A DNA stretch of 64,000 nt, from assembly GCA_958352845.1 (NCBI GenBank), contig CATWQC010000009.1, positions 1 to 64,000 on the forward strand, read 5' to 3'. Positions 19,341-27,840 of this stretch are shown here, one piece after another. The DNA is from an uncultured Collinsella sp. (GTDB lineage Bacteria; Actinomycetota; Coriobacteriia; Coriobacteriales; Coriobacteriaceae). The position numbers and the translations under genes are program-made. The notes below the pieces were generated by a model that was not told the origin of the DNA, did not search any database, and saw nothing but the letters and a program-made list of their open reading frames with translations. Numbering within the stretch: position 1 is the first letter of the stretch; every line of letters begins with the position of its first letter.

Positions 19341-19937
19341 CTAAATCGTGCGACGGGCCTCGATGGCGCGCCCAAGCGTAAGCTCGTCGGCATACTCCAG
19401 GTCGCCGCCCACGGGAAGGCCGCTCGCCAGACGCGATACCTCGACGCCCAGCGGCTTGATAGTGCGGGCCAGGTAGCTCGCCGTGGTCTCGCCCTCGATG
19501 TTGGGGTTGGTGGCGATAATGACCTCATGGATATCCTCGTGGCCCAGACGCACCAGCAGCTCGCGGATGTGCAACTGCTCGGGACCAATCTTGTCCATGG
19601 GACTGATCACGCCGCCCAATACGTGGTAGAGGCCGTGGTAGCTGCCCGTGCGCTCGATCGCCTGGACATCGCGCGGCTCGCCCACCACGCAAATGCGAGT
19701 GGTATCGCGCATCGGGTCCTGGCAGATGGAGCACTCGTCGGCCGTGGCGTAGTTAAAGCAGCGGCTGCAAAAGTGGACCTCCTGCTTGACCTCCAGGATG
19801 GCCTCGGCCAGGCGGCGCGCCTCCTCGGCGTCGGCCTCCAACAGGTAATAGGCGATGCGCTGGGCCGACTTGGGACCAATGCCCGGCAGACGGCCCAGCT
19901 CATCGAGCAGTTTTTGCAGACTGTGGTTGGCACTCAT
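19341..19937 (-). CDS. recR: Recombination mediator RecR
   Basis: A 198-aa RecR of standard length. It works with RecF/RecO to load RecA on gapped DNA. Visible parts: the N-terminal helix-hairpin-helix (LGRLPGIGPKSAQRIAYYL), the zinc finger with four cysteines (CSRCFNYATADECSIC), the Toprim domain (ICVVGEPRDVQAIERTG with GVISPMDKIGP) and the C-terminal IIATNPNIEGETTASYLA. It follows ybaB by 13 nt in the common dnaX-ybaB-recR arrangement. Confidence 0.97.
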   Translation of the reverse strand: MSANHSLQKLLDELGRLPGIGPKSAQRIAYYLLEADAEEARRLAEAILEVKQEVHFCSRCFNYATADECSICQDPMRDTTRICVVGEPRDVQAIERTGSYHGLYHVLGGVISPMDKIGPEQLHIRELLVRLGHEDIHEVIIATNPNIEGETTASYLARTIKPLGVEVSRLASGLPVGGDLEYADELTLGRAIEARRTI

Positions 19938-19950
19938 ATATATGCGTGTC

Positions 19951-20271
19951 TTAGAACGGCATGCCCGGGATGTTGAGGCCGCCGGTGATGGCGCCCATCT
20001 GCTTGTTGGCGAGCTCGTTGACGCCGCGGACGGCCTCGTTGACGGCAGCCATGATCATATCCTGCAGCATATCGACGTCCTCGGGATCGAGCGCATCGGG
20101 ATCGATGGTGAGGTTGACGAGCTCCATCTCGCCGTTAACGGTCACCTTGACCATGCCGCCGCCGGCAGAGGCGTCGACGGTCTGGGACTTGAGGTTCTCC
20201 TGCGCGGCGGCAAGCTGCTCCTGCATCTTGCGAGCCTGCTTCATCATCTGCTGCATGTTCATACCGGCCAT
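19951..20271 (-). CDS. ybaB: YbaB/EbfC family nucleoid-associated protein
   Basis: A 106-aa protein of the YbaB/EbfC family, which binds DNA as a dimer. Characteristic segments are the Met/Gln-rich N-terminal helix (MNMQQMMKQARKMQEQL), VTVNGEMELVNLTIDP and the acidic DPEDVDMLQDMIMAAVNEA. The C terminus is Gly/Met rich (ITGGLNIPGMPF). The gene lies directly upstream of recR, as in many bacteria. In E. coli dnaX is immediately upstream too; here dnaX lies about 830 bp further upstream on the same strand, with one plus-strand gene in between. Confidence 0.95.
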   Translation of the reverse strand: MAGMNMQQMMKQARKMQEQLAAAQENLKSQTVDASAGGGMVKVTVNGEMELVNLTIDPDALDPEDVDMLQDMIMAAVNEAVRGVNELANKQMGAITGGLNIPGMPF

Positions 20272-20433
20272 GATGGCTCCTTTACGTGCGGCCGCACGCC
20301 GAGCTGCAAGGGCAGCCGGAGCACGGCGGGACTTTCAAACTCAAAAATCGTACCACGGCGCGCGGCGAGAGAGCGGGGCGGACGTGTTACCTCAGTCGAT
20401 ATACATGTCCTCCAATACAAACCGCACTCAAAG

Positions 20434-20468
20434 ATTATGCAAGGTCGAATTATGCAAGGTTGCATAAT
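20434..20468. promoter_or_regulatory. Repeated palindromic operator-like site
   Basis: ATTATGCAAGGT occurs twice, at 20434-20445 and 20449-20460, 15 bp apart. The second copy is half of a perfect palindrome, TTATGCAA-GG-TTGCATAA (20450-20467). It lies in the 339-bp gap between ybaB (-) and the plus-strand gene at 20611, so it could regulate either. The rest of the gap (20272-20610) shows no gene. Confidence 0.5.
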
Positions 20469-20610
20469 ATCGCACACTCAATCTAGTAGAGCCGAATCCG
20501 GCATTTCATGTGCGCCACTAAATAGCTAAATGCCGAACCGCTGCTCGAGGCGGCGCACATGGCGGCAGGGTATAATTTGATTGCCATAGATAGTAATTTG
20601 GAGGTGCCCC

Positions 20611-21084
20611 ATGAATGCCCCCAACGCGCTCCAAAACATCCGCTCAAAACACCCCGTTGCATATGTGGTTCTCTATCTCTTTGTCGGCTGGGCATTGCTG
20701 GTTGTCATCACCCATGCCATAGCTTTTGGAGCAGAACTGCTGATAGCCAGCTCGGACCAGCCCGTCGTCAAATGGGAGACGACCGATGAGTGCACCGACG
20801 GAACCCGAACCGTCTACTACAACAGCCCGTCCCTCTATCAAGAGTTCAAGGTCAAGATAAAGGACTTCAAGATTGTCGATGCCGAGCTAGGCGTTTATTT
20901 GGCAATCGGAGCAACCATTAACGCCGAGCAAGTCGAGTACACGGACAGCCATGCGACGTATCGTATCGACCTCAGCATCCTAGGCCGACCGTCACGCACC
21001 TGTCTGCTCAAATGCGACATACGCGGCACCACACTACACATGTCCGAAATACAGATGCGCCCGGACAAGGGGTCCTCTTCTTGA
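20611..21084 (+). CDS. Hypothetical single-span membrane protein
   Basis: A 157-aa protein with one membrane segment at about residues 16-45 (YVVLYLFVGWALLVVITHAIAFGAELL) and an outside domain of about 110 residues with alternating charged/hydrophobic beta-like segments and two cysteines (TDECTDG and CLLKCD). I do not recognise the family. The ribosome site GGAGGTG precedes ATG 20611. It is transcribed toward dnaX and ends 21 bp from the dnaX stop. Confidence 0.7.
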   Translation: MNAPNALQNIRSKHPVAYVVLYLFVGWALLVVITHAIAFGAELLIASSDQPVVKWETTDECTDGTRTVYYNSPSLYQEFKVKIKDFKIVDAELGVYLAIGATINAEQVEYTDSHATYRIDLSILGRPSRTCLLKCDIRGTTLHMSEIQMRPDKGSSS

Positions 21085-21105
21085 GCAGTATACCCGCCTG
21101 CGCAG

Positions 21106-23571
21106 CTACTCCACCGGCTTGAAGATGGTGGCCTGACCGAAGACGCTGCGGATGAGGTCTTTGGCCTCGTCCTCGGTCTGCGGGATGCTCGGGGCTGCGC
21201 CCTGGTGGCCGAAGGGGCTGCCGGCGCCGGGGTTGGACTCCCAGGGAGCTGCAGGAGCGTCCTCCTCTTTGGGGGCAGCTACAGCGGACTTGGGCGCGGG
21301 CGTCGCACCCGGCACGTCGAACGGAGGAAGATCGTCCCCGCCAGCATCGGCAGCAAAGCCGCCGACCATGGCGTCGTCGTAGGGTACCTGCTCGGATTCC
21401 CACGGCGCGGACTGCGCGACAGGCTGAGCCTTGGGGGCAGCCGAGCGCTCGGGCGCACGGGGTGCGGGCTCGGTCGGGAGCTTACCCGTGGCAGGAGCAC
21501 CGGCGGGGTTGTCGGAGCGTAGCCAGGGGGCTTTGCCCAGGTCAGACGACTTGGGCGCGGGCGAGACGGGCTTGGACGCGGGTGTCGGAGCAGCCGGTTT
21601 GGGCGCCGCGGGCTTAGGCGCCGACGGGGTCGATGCCGCTACCGGTGCCGTTTGCTGCTGCGGCGCGCTGGCGCTCGAGGATACAGGGGCCGCCGAGGAC
21701 ACGGGTTGCGGGTCCGCAGATGCCGCAGCCCGTGCAGATGGAGAATGCTCCTCATGTTGAGGAGCCGGCGTGCCACCCCCATCCAGGACATAGTCGACGG
21801 TGCGATGACCGAAGACCGCACTGACTGTCGGCAAAAACACCGCCTGTGTATCAGCACGCCCGAGCATCTTGATAGCAAATGCCGTAGGGAACGAGACCGT
21901 GAGCTTAGAACCATCGTCTGCCGTAGCGCGAGCGTTCAACAGGAGAGCCGCATAAGAAGGTTGTTGGGCCTTGACGCGCTCGACGACCTCGCCCCATTTG
22001 CGCTGGAGCTCGCCAGCGTCCTCGACCGCGGGGGTCTCGGCAGCACCGGCGGCGGCAACCTGAGCGGCGTTGTTGGACTTGGACACCGGCACGGTCGATG
22101 CAGCAGGCGCGGGAGCCGGAGCCGCAACGGGTTGAGGTGCAGGCGTTACAGGTTTGGGCGCGGGAGCCGGAGCTGCGGACTTGGGCGCAGGCTGGGCCGC
22201 CGGAACAGCAGCGCCGCGGTCCCAAGGCATGCCACCCTGATGCGCGGGCGTAGCAGCGGGGGCGGCAGTCGCCGCGGGAGTAGCAGCTCGGGCACCCGAG
22301 ATCAGCGTCGGTTGTTGTGTCGTCGCAGGCGCAGCCGCGACAGCCGCAGGCGCACTCGCTTGAGCAGCAGCCACGCTCGCCGGAACGGCGGCGTTGGCAA
22401 CCATGGCCTCCAAGCGTGCCACGCGCTCGGCCAAAGCCTCAATCGTTAAATCGGCCTCGGGACGCGCCAGACGCGTACAGGCGATCTCGAGCACCAGGCG
22501 CACGTCGCTCGCGCCCCTCATCTCCAACGCGGCATCGTCGAGCACCGTCAGCACGCGGGCCAGACGGTCGGCCGGATGCTCGCCAAAGGCAGCAGCCTCG
22601 GCAGCAAGCGCCTCGGCCTGCTCGGCCCCGCCCTCAAACAGCTCGGCACGGGCACCGGCAACGCAGGCCACATACACGTCGCGCACATGCGCCACCAGGT
22701 CGCGCGTCAGCTCAAGCAGATCATTGCCCTCCTCGACCTGTGCACGAATGAGCCCATAGAGCTCAGCAATATCACGCTCGGCGATGGCGCGGGCAAACTC
22801 GCCCAGAATCTGGTCGGAAACCTCGCCCAAAAGCGAGCGGGCATCGTCCGCATGCACGGCGCCGTTGCCAAAAACGCTCAGCTGCTCCAGCGTGGAGAGC
22901 GCGTCGCGCATGCCGCCCTTGGCATGGCGTGCCACGATGGCCAGCGCCTCGTCGTCGTAATCGAAGCCCTCCTGCTCACACACGTAGGACAGGCGATGCT
23001 CGATATCCTCGTTGCCGATACGGTGGAAATCGAAGCGCTGGCAGCGCGAGAGGATGGTCTCCAGAATCTTTTGCGGGTCGGTGGTGCACAGCACAAAGAT
23101 CACGTGCGCCGGCGGCTCCTCGAGCGTCTTGAGCAGCGCGTTGAACGCTGCCGTCGTGAGCATGTGGACCTCGTCGATGATATAGATCTTGTACTTGCCG
23201 CGCACCGGGGCAAAGTTGACGGAGTTGATGATCTCCTCGCGCACGTTGTCCACGCCCGTGCGGCTTGCGGCGTCGAGCTCGTAAACATCGGGATGATTGC
23301 CCTCGGCGATGAGCTCGCACTCCTCGCAGGTGCCGTCGGGCATGCAGCCGCTTGCGCCCTCGGCGCGCGCCGCCCCGGCGTTGCGGCACAGCAGCGCCTT
23401 GGCAAGGATGCGCGCCATGGTGGTCTTGCCTGTGCCGCGCGGTCCGCAGAACAGGTACGCGTGGGACAGGCGTCCCTCGGTGATGGCGTGCTCGAGCGTC
23501 GAGACGATATGCTGCTGGCCCACCACGGAGTCGAAGGTGAGCGGGCGATACTTTCGGTACAACGATTCCAT
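21106..23571 (-). CDS. dnaX: DNA polymerase III subunit gamma/tau
   Basis: An 821-aa clamp-loader ATPase. The N-terminal AAA+ part has MESLYRKYRPLTFDSVVGQ, Walker A CGPRGTGKTT (about 42-51), a four-cysteine zinc module (CRNAG, CMPDGTCEEC), Walker B with DEVHML and the sensor/arginine-finger segment SRCQRF. Domain III follows to about residue 370. The C-terminal ~450 residues are dominated by Ala/Pro-rich low-complexity linker around a tau-like folded part (QRKWGEVVERVKAQQPSYAALL). The start at 23571 follows GGGGGAGCACCC; 20 upstream codons in frame lack a ribosome site. I see no A-rich slippery sequence for a gamma form. Confidence 0.96.
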   Translation of the reverse strand: MESLYRKYRPLTFDSVVGQQHIVSTLEHAITEGRLSHAYLFCGPRGTGKTTMARILAKALLCRNAGAARAEGASGCMPDGTCEECELIAEGNHPDVYELDAASRTGVDNVREEIINSVNFAPVRGKYKIYIIDEVHMLTTAAFNALLKTLEEPPAHVIFVLCTTDPQKILETILSRCQRFDFHRIGNEDIEHRLSYVCEQEGFDYDDEALAIVARHAKGGMRDALSTLEQLSVFGNGAVHADDARSLLGEVSDQILGEFARAIAERDIAELYGLIRAQVEEGNDLLELTRDLVAHVRDVYVACVAGARAELFEGGAEQAEALAAEAAAFGEHPADRLARVLTVLDDAALEMRGASDVRLVLEIACTRLARPEADLTIEALAERVARLEAMVANAAVPASVAAAQASAPAAVAAAPATTQQPTLISGARAATPAATAAPAATPAHQGGMPWDRGAAVPAAQPAPKSAAPAPAPKPVTPAPQPVAAPAPAPAASTVPVSKSNNAAQVAAAGAAETPAVEDAGELQRKWGEVVERVKAQQPSYAALLLNARATADDGSKLTVSFPTAFAIKMLGRADTQAVFLPTVSAVFGHRTVDYVLDGGGTPAPQHEEHSPSARAAASADPQPVSSAAPVSSSASAPQQQTAPVAASTPSAPKPAAPKPAAPTPASKPVSPAPKSSDLGKAPWLRSDNPAGAPATGKLPTEPAPRAPERSAAPKAQPVAQSAPWESEQVPYDDAMVGGFAADAGGDDLPPFDVPGATPAPKSAVAAPKEEDAPAAPWESNPGAGSPFGHQGAAPSIPQTEDEAKDLIRSVFGQATIFKPVE

Positions 23572-23686
23572 GGGTGCTCCCCCGGGTATACTGAGTCTTG
23601 TTGCCGCGACGGCCATGCGGTCGCACGGCATACTTCACTCATAATAACCCGTACGGCGAGCCCGCCGCGATAGGAGTCCAAAGAGC

Positions 23687-24412
23687 ATGGCAGACGCAGA
23701 GAGCAACCTCGTTCCCTCCGAAGCAGCCGACCAGGTCGAGGTCGCGCTCGAGAAGCAGGCCGCAGCCGACGACGGCATCCTGTACCTCAACGAGTACCAG
23801 TACGAAAACGACCTGGTCACCGACTTCGCCCGCCTGGTCGCCTCGCCCAGGCGTCGCGGTTCGCTGTATGTCGCCGCGGCAATTGCCGCGCTGATCGGCA
23901 TTGGCATGCTGGTGGCCGGCGGTAACTGGATCAAGTTTGGCGTCGTCCTGATCGTATTCGGCGCCTTTTTGGCCTGGTGGAGCAAAAACCTGCACCACAC
24001 GCTCGCCCGTGACTTTATCGACGCCGTCGAGGCCGACGAGTCCATGGGTGGCCGCTATCGCCGCGTCGCTGCCAACGAGGACGGCCTGATGGTTTGGGGC
24101 AAGAGCGGCAAGTCGCAGTTCTTCCCGTTTGAAAAGCTCGACCACGTGCTCGACGGCGAGCGCATCTTTGTAGCCATGTTCGCCGACCAGGGCGTGACGA
24201 TCCCTAAGGACACCTTTGTCCGCGGCAATGCCGAGCAGTTTGGCACCTTCCTTAAGGCGCGCATCAACAAAAAACTCCGCATCGAGACCAAGAAGAAGAA
24301 AATGAAGGCCGAGAAGGCTGCCGCCGAGGCCAAGCGGGGCGACAAGGCCGACAAGCCCCAGGATAACAAGGGCAAGCGGCGCAAGCAGAAGAAGAGCAAG
24401 AAGAAGCGCTAA
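23687..24412 (+). CDS. YcxB-like membrane protein with Lys-rich tail
   Basis: A 241-aa protein. An acidic N terminus of about 65 residues is followed by two adjacent membrane segments (about 66-100, SLYVAAAIAALIGIGMLVAG and FGVVLIVFGAFLAWWS). Then comes a cytosolic domain with MVWGKSGKSQFFPFEKLDHVLDGE and PKDTFVRGNAEQF, the pattern of the YcxB-like C-terminal domain. The last 45 residues are nearly all Lys, Ala, Glu, Asp or Arg. Divergent from dnaX; the ATG is preceded by ATAGGAGT. Function unknown. Confidence 0.75.
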   Translation: MADAESNLVPSEAADQVEVALEKQAAADDGILYLNEYQYENDLVTDFARLVASPRRRGSLYVAAAIAALIGIGMLVAGGNWIKFGVVLIVFGAFLAWWSKNLHHTLARDFIDAVEADESMGGRYRRVAANEDGLMVWGKSGKSQFFPFEKLDHVLDGERIFVAMFADQGVTIPKDTFVRGNAEQFGTFLKARINKKLRIETKKKKMKAEKAAAEAKRGDKADKPQDNKGKRRKQKKSKKKR

Positions 24413-24556
24413 GGCCAAGCCAGACAGGCAGCCTCGCATCCCGCCATCCTCGCCATCCGCCTGAGCGTGCTACACTAGCAGCATCTATGCCACCGCGAAC
24501 GGCTCGGCCCCGCGCCCGCCGCTCACAAACGAACTTTAAACGCACGAGGGTTGGCC

Positions 24557-26410
24557 ATGCCGCTTTTCTCGCAACATACCGCCCGGTTCTCGCCGGACGT
24601 TCCCTTGGAGGGCACTAGCTCTCGCGAGCTGCTCAAGCGGTACCAGCCGCTCGAGACGCTTGCGACCGGCGGTTTTGGCTCCATCGAGATTTGCCGCGAC
24701 ACGCATCTGCGCCGTCGCGTGGCCATTAAGCGCATCCCCCTCACAGACGGCGCCGGCATGCCCGCCAGCGACATCATGGACGTGCTGCGCGAGGCACATA
24801 CCGCCGCCATGCTTCAACATCCCAATATCGTGCAGGTTATCGACTTTACGCACGACACCGCCTATGCCTACCTGGTTATGGAATATGTCGACGGTATGTC
24901 GCTCGCCGAGTTTTTACATCGCGTGGACGGCCACTCGCTCACCTTTGACGAGGCCGCTGCCATTGCCGACGCGCTGGGTCAGGCACTCACCTTTGCCCAT
25001 GCAAACGGCGTGCTTCATCTGGACATAAAGCCCGCCAATGTACTTATCGACCATTCGGGCAATGTAAAGCTCACCGACTTTGGCATGGCGCGGCTGTCGT
25101 CTGCCGGCGGCTTTGGCGGATCGCGCGGCGGCACCATCGGCTACATGCCGCCCGAGCAGCTCGACATCGAGACCGGCACGGTCGACGAGCGCGCCGATGT
25201 CTTTGCCCTTGCCTGCGTGATCTACGAGGGCCTGTGCGGCAGCGCCCCCTTTATGGCGGCCACGCCCGCCGACTCGCTCGACCGCATCATCGGCGGCGCC
25301 ACCTATCCCAGCGAACTGATCCCTCACTTTCCCCCGGGGGCCGAGGCAGCGCTCATGAGCGCTCTCTCCCCCATGCCGCAAGACCGCCCCGATAGCATTG
25401 AGGCATTCTGCGACCGACTCCTTGCCGGCTTAGGAAGCGTGCGCGAAGGCCGTCGCAGCTTGGAGCAGATGGTGGGCGAACTTTCAGATGACGAGTGCGC
25501 GGCAGACGATATGGAGTCGCTACCCTACGAAGATGACACCGTCGAGATCGACCCCGCGCTTGGCTGGGCGGGCACGCGCTGGAGCCACGCGCGCAACTAC
25601 ACCATGCGCGGCATCTCAGCGCTCTCATGCGGAGCCTTTAGCTTTTTGCTTATGCAGACAGCCGGCGTCGCGGCGCTTCCCGGGCTGGTCGTGGCGGCCG
25701 TCGCCATTGGCGCGGCGGCAGGCTTGGCCCCGCAGATTGGCTCGGCCATCTCGGCCGTGGGCTTTTTGGTGCTCATGGCCAACGCCACCATGCAGGCGCA
25801 GGGCATCCTGTCGATGCTGCCGGTCGCGGTCATTTTTGCCGCTGCCATGTCCGGTTGGTGGATTGCTTGGGGACGCACCGAGGCAGCTGCGAGCACGACG
25901 CTCACCTGCGCGCTTGCGCTGGGTTGCCTAACCGGCGACGCCCTCCTTGCCGCCGGAGCCGCCGCGAGCATCGCGGCGTTTTGGCTCGGCCCGGCAAGCG
26001 CAGCGGCGGCCACGGGCATGGGCGCACTCTTTGCCCGCCTTGCTGCAGCGGCTCTCTCTGCGGGAGGCGTACTGGGGCTTAGCAATGTCGTCGCAGCGCT
26101 GGGAGACGCGCTCCTTCTCGCTGCAATCGTGCTGGTTGCAGCAATAGCCGCGGCAACATCGCTGCTGCTCAATGCTCATGCCAAGCGCGCCGAGCAGGGA
26201 TCGAACCTTGCCGCCATCGTCGCAATTGCCGTCGCCGGCATCGGCTCGGCCGTATCGTTTTGTCTTGCACACCATATGGAAATTGCCAGCCTTGCGGGCC
26301 CGGTCGTCGCCAAGGCGGCGGTTACGGGAATCCTATCCTCTATAATCGTCGGGATATGCCTTTATTTGCTCGGATACCAAAGAACCTATACGGAGAGTGA
26401 TCTTTCGTGA
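24557..26410 (+). CDS. Ser/Thr protein kinase with polytopic membrane domain
   Basis: A 617-aa protein. The kinase domain (about 25-290) has ATGGFGSIEICRD, VAIKRI, catalytic loop HLDIKPANVLI, DFGMA and IGYMPPEQL. The catalytic loop is H-L-D rather than H-R-D, but the Asp, Lys and Asn needed for catalysis are kept. From about residue 350 there are roughly eight or nine hydrophobic segments, Ala-rich and Cys-poor, forming an unusual integral membrane module. ATG 24557 follows GAGGG; a TTG two codons upstream is in frame. Its stop overlaps the next gene's GTG start, so it is the first gene of the FHA/phosphatase/cell-wall operon. Confidence 0.88.
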   Translation: MPLFSQHTARFSPDVPLEGTSSRELLKRYQPLETLATGGFGSIEICRDTHLRRRVAIKRIPLTDGAGMPASDIMDVLREAHTAAMLQHPNIVQVIDFTHDTAYAYLVMEYVDGMSLAEFLHRVDGHSLTFDEAAAIADALGQALTFAHANGVLHLDIKPANVLIDHSGNVKLTDFGMARLSSAGGFGGSRGGTIGYMPPEQLDIETGTVDERADVFALACVIYEGLCGSAPFMAATPADSLDRIIGGATYPSELIPHFPPGAEAALMSALSPMPQDRPDSIEAFCDRLLAGLGSVREGRRSLEQMVGELSDDECAADDMESLPYEDDTVEIDPALGWAGTRWSHARNYTMRGISALSCGAFSFLLMQTAGVAALPGLVVAAVAIGAAAGLAPQIGSAISAVGFLVLMANATMQAQGILSMLPVAVIFAAAMSGWWIAWGRTEAAASTTLTCALALGCLTGDALLAAGAAASIAAFWLGPASAAAATGMGALFARLAAAALSAGGVLGLSNVVAALGDALLLAAIVLVAAIAAATSLLLNAHAKRAEQGSNLAAIVAIAVAGIGSAVSFCLAHHMEIASLAGPVVAKAAVTGILSSIIVGICLYLLGYQRTYTESDLS

Positions 26411-27417
26411 ACTTCCTGAACATCTTCGAGGACCACGTGGCCGGCATCTTCGGTGCCACCCGTGCCCCGTTCTCCTTTAAGAAGCTTGCCAAGCAGGCCG
26501 CTCGCGACATGGAGGATCAGACTCTGGTGATCAACGGCGTCAACACCGCGCCGGCGCTCTATACCATCCTGATTGCCGCCGACGACGATCCCATGCTCGC
26601 CCCGTTCTATCCCGAGCTTTCGCGCGAGGTCCGCGAGTTTGTGAAAGCGCAGGCCGAAAAGCGCCGCTACGTCTTTGTCGGCGAGCCCCTCGTTCGCTTT
26701 ATGATCGACCCGCAGCTGCGCGGCGGCAAGTTCTCGGTCTTTGCCGAGAACGTCGATGCCCCTACGCTCGGTCGCCTGTACGAGGAAGAGCGCGCCTACC
26801 AAAACGGCCTGGGCCAGAACAACTCAGCCGCGAGCCGTGCCGCCAGCGCCCCGCGCGCCGGCCAGCAGCAGTTTGCCGCCCCGCAGCAACACCCCGCTGC
26901 TATGCCGCAGCAGCAGCCGGCACCTCGTGCTGCCACTCCCGACCCGCTTGCCGTGGCCGACCCCTTTGCGCCCAATATGCCCGACCCTGCCGCCGCACCC
27001 ATTCCCGTGCCCCAAACCGTCTCGCGCGACGCGCTTGCCGGCATGGGCGGAGCCGCCGCGACCGGCGCCGCCGCTGGCCTTGGCGCCGCAGCCAGCATCG
27101 CCTCCAACATGGCAAGCTCTCGCGCCCCGCAGCGTCCGCTCGCCCAGCTCGTCGACGTCGTGAGCGGCGAGAGCCATAGCATCACCTCCGCACAGGTGAC
27201 CATCGGTCGCGAGCGCTCAGTTTCCGACATTGCCCTGCGCGACCCCAACGTGTCGCGCCGCCACGCCCAGCTCACCTTTACGGGCTCGGATTGGTCGATC
27301 GAGGACCTCAATTCCACCAACGGCACGCTCGTCAACAACCGCCGCATTACGCGCTGCCCGCTGCGCAACGGCGATCTGCTGACGTTTGGCCTGAGTACCT
27401 TTGAATTTAGGGGATAG
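26407..27417 (+). CDS. fhaA: FhaA-like protein (DUF3662 + FHA)
   Basis: A 336-aa cytosolic protein. Residues 1-125 match DUF3662 (FEDHVAGIFGATRAPFSFKK, then ...AEKRRYVFVGEPLVRFMID). A Gln/Ala/Pro-rich linker (about 140-245) leads to a C-terminal FHA domain with GRERSVSDIAL, VSRRHAQLTF and NSTNGTLVNN. In Mycobacterium FhaA reads phosphothreonine marks from PknA/PknB and links them to cell-wall enzymes. Start GTG 26407 overlaps the kinase stop (GTGA). Seven nt separate it from fhaB. Confidence 0.92.
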   Translation: MNFLNIFEDHVAGIFGATRAPFSFKKLAKQAARDMEDQTLVINGVNTAPALYTILIAADDDPMLAPFYPELSREVREFVKAQAEKRRYVFVGEPLVRFMIDPQLRGGKFSVFAENVDAPTLGRLYEEERAYQNGLGQNNSAASRAASAPRAGQQQFAAPQQHPAAMPQQQPAPRAATPDPLAVADPFAPNMPDPAAAPIPVPQTVSRDALAGMGGAAATGAAAGLGAAASIASNMASSRAPQRPLAQLVDVVSGESHSITSAQVTIGRERSVSDIALRDPNVSRRHAQLTFTGSDWSIEDLNSTNGTLVNNRRITRCPLRNGDLLTFGLSTFEFRG

Positions 27418-27423
27418 TCGCTT

Positions 27424-27840
27424 ATGAACATCGATATCGTCCTTTTTGCAGGCCGCATCGTCCTGGTCGCCCTGCTCTATATCTTCCTGTTCGCCGTTAT
27501 GAAGACCGGCGTGGGACTTGTGCGCGGACAGCGCCGCGACTCGGCCATCTGGACAATCGATGTGGACAAGGGTCCGCGCGGCATCCGCGGCATCCACGTA
27601 GACATGCTCGGCCCCGTCATCGTCGGTCGCTCGCCATCTTCGGACATCTGCATCAACGAACCGTTCGTCTCGGCCTCGCATGCGCGCTTTTCGCTGCAGG
27701 GCCCGGCGCTCATCATCGAGGACCTCAACTCGCTTAACGGCACGCTCGTCAACGGCCGCCAGCTTGTTGAGCCCGCAACGCTGCGCGAGGGCGACGAAGT
27801 CCAGATTGGCGACGTGGTCATGAAGGTGAACCGTCGATGA
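27424..27840 (+). CDS. fhaB: FhaB-like membrane FHA protein
   Basis: A 138-aa protein with one N-terminal membrane segment (VLFAGRIVLVALLYIFLFAV) and a cytosolic FHA domain (GRSPSSDICI, VSASHARFSL, NSLNGTLVNG). The order and size match FhaB (FipA) of actinobacterial rodA/pknB loci, which connects Ser/Thr phosphorylation with the division machinery. Its stop overlaps the phosphatase start by ATGA, implying coupled translation. Confidence 0.92.
   Translation: MNIDIVLFAGRIVLVALLYIFLFAVMKTGVGLVRGQRRDSAIWTIDVDKGPRGIRGIHVDMLGPVIVGRSPSSDICINEPFVSASHARFSLQGPALIIEDLNSLNGTLVNGRQLVEPATLREGDEVQIGDVVMKVNRR

Noticed and set aside
21106..23571. Programmed frameshift in dnaX producing a gamma form
   Set aside because: No A-rich slippery heptamer with a following stem was visible; the long frame reads through.
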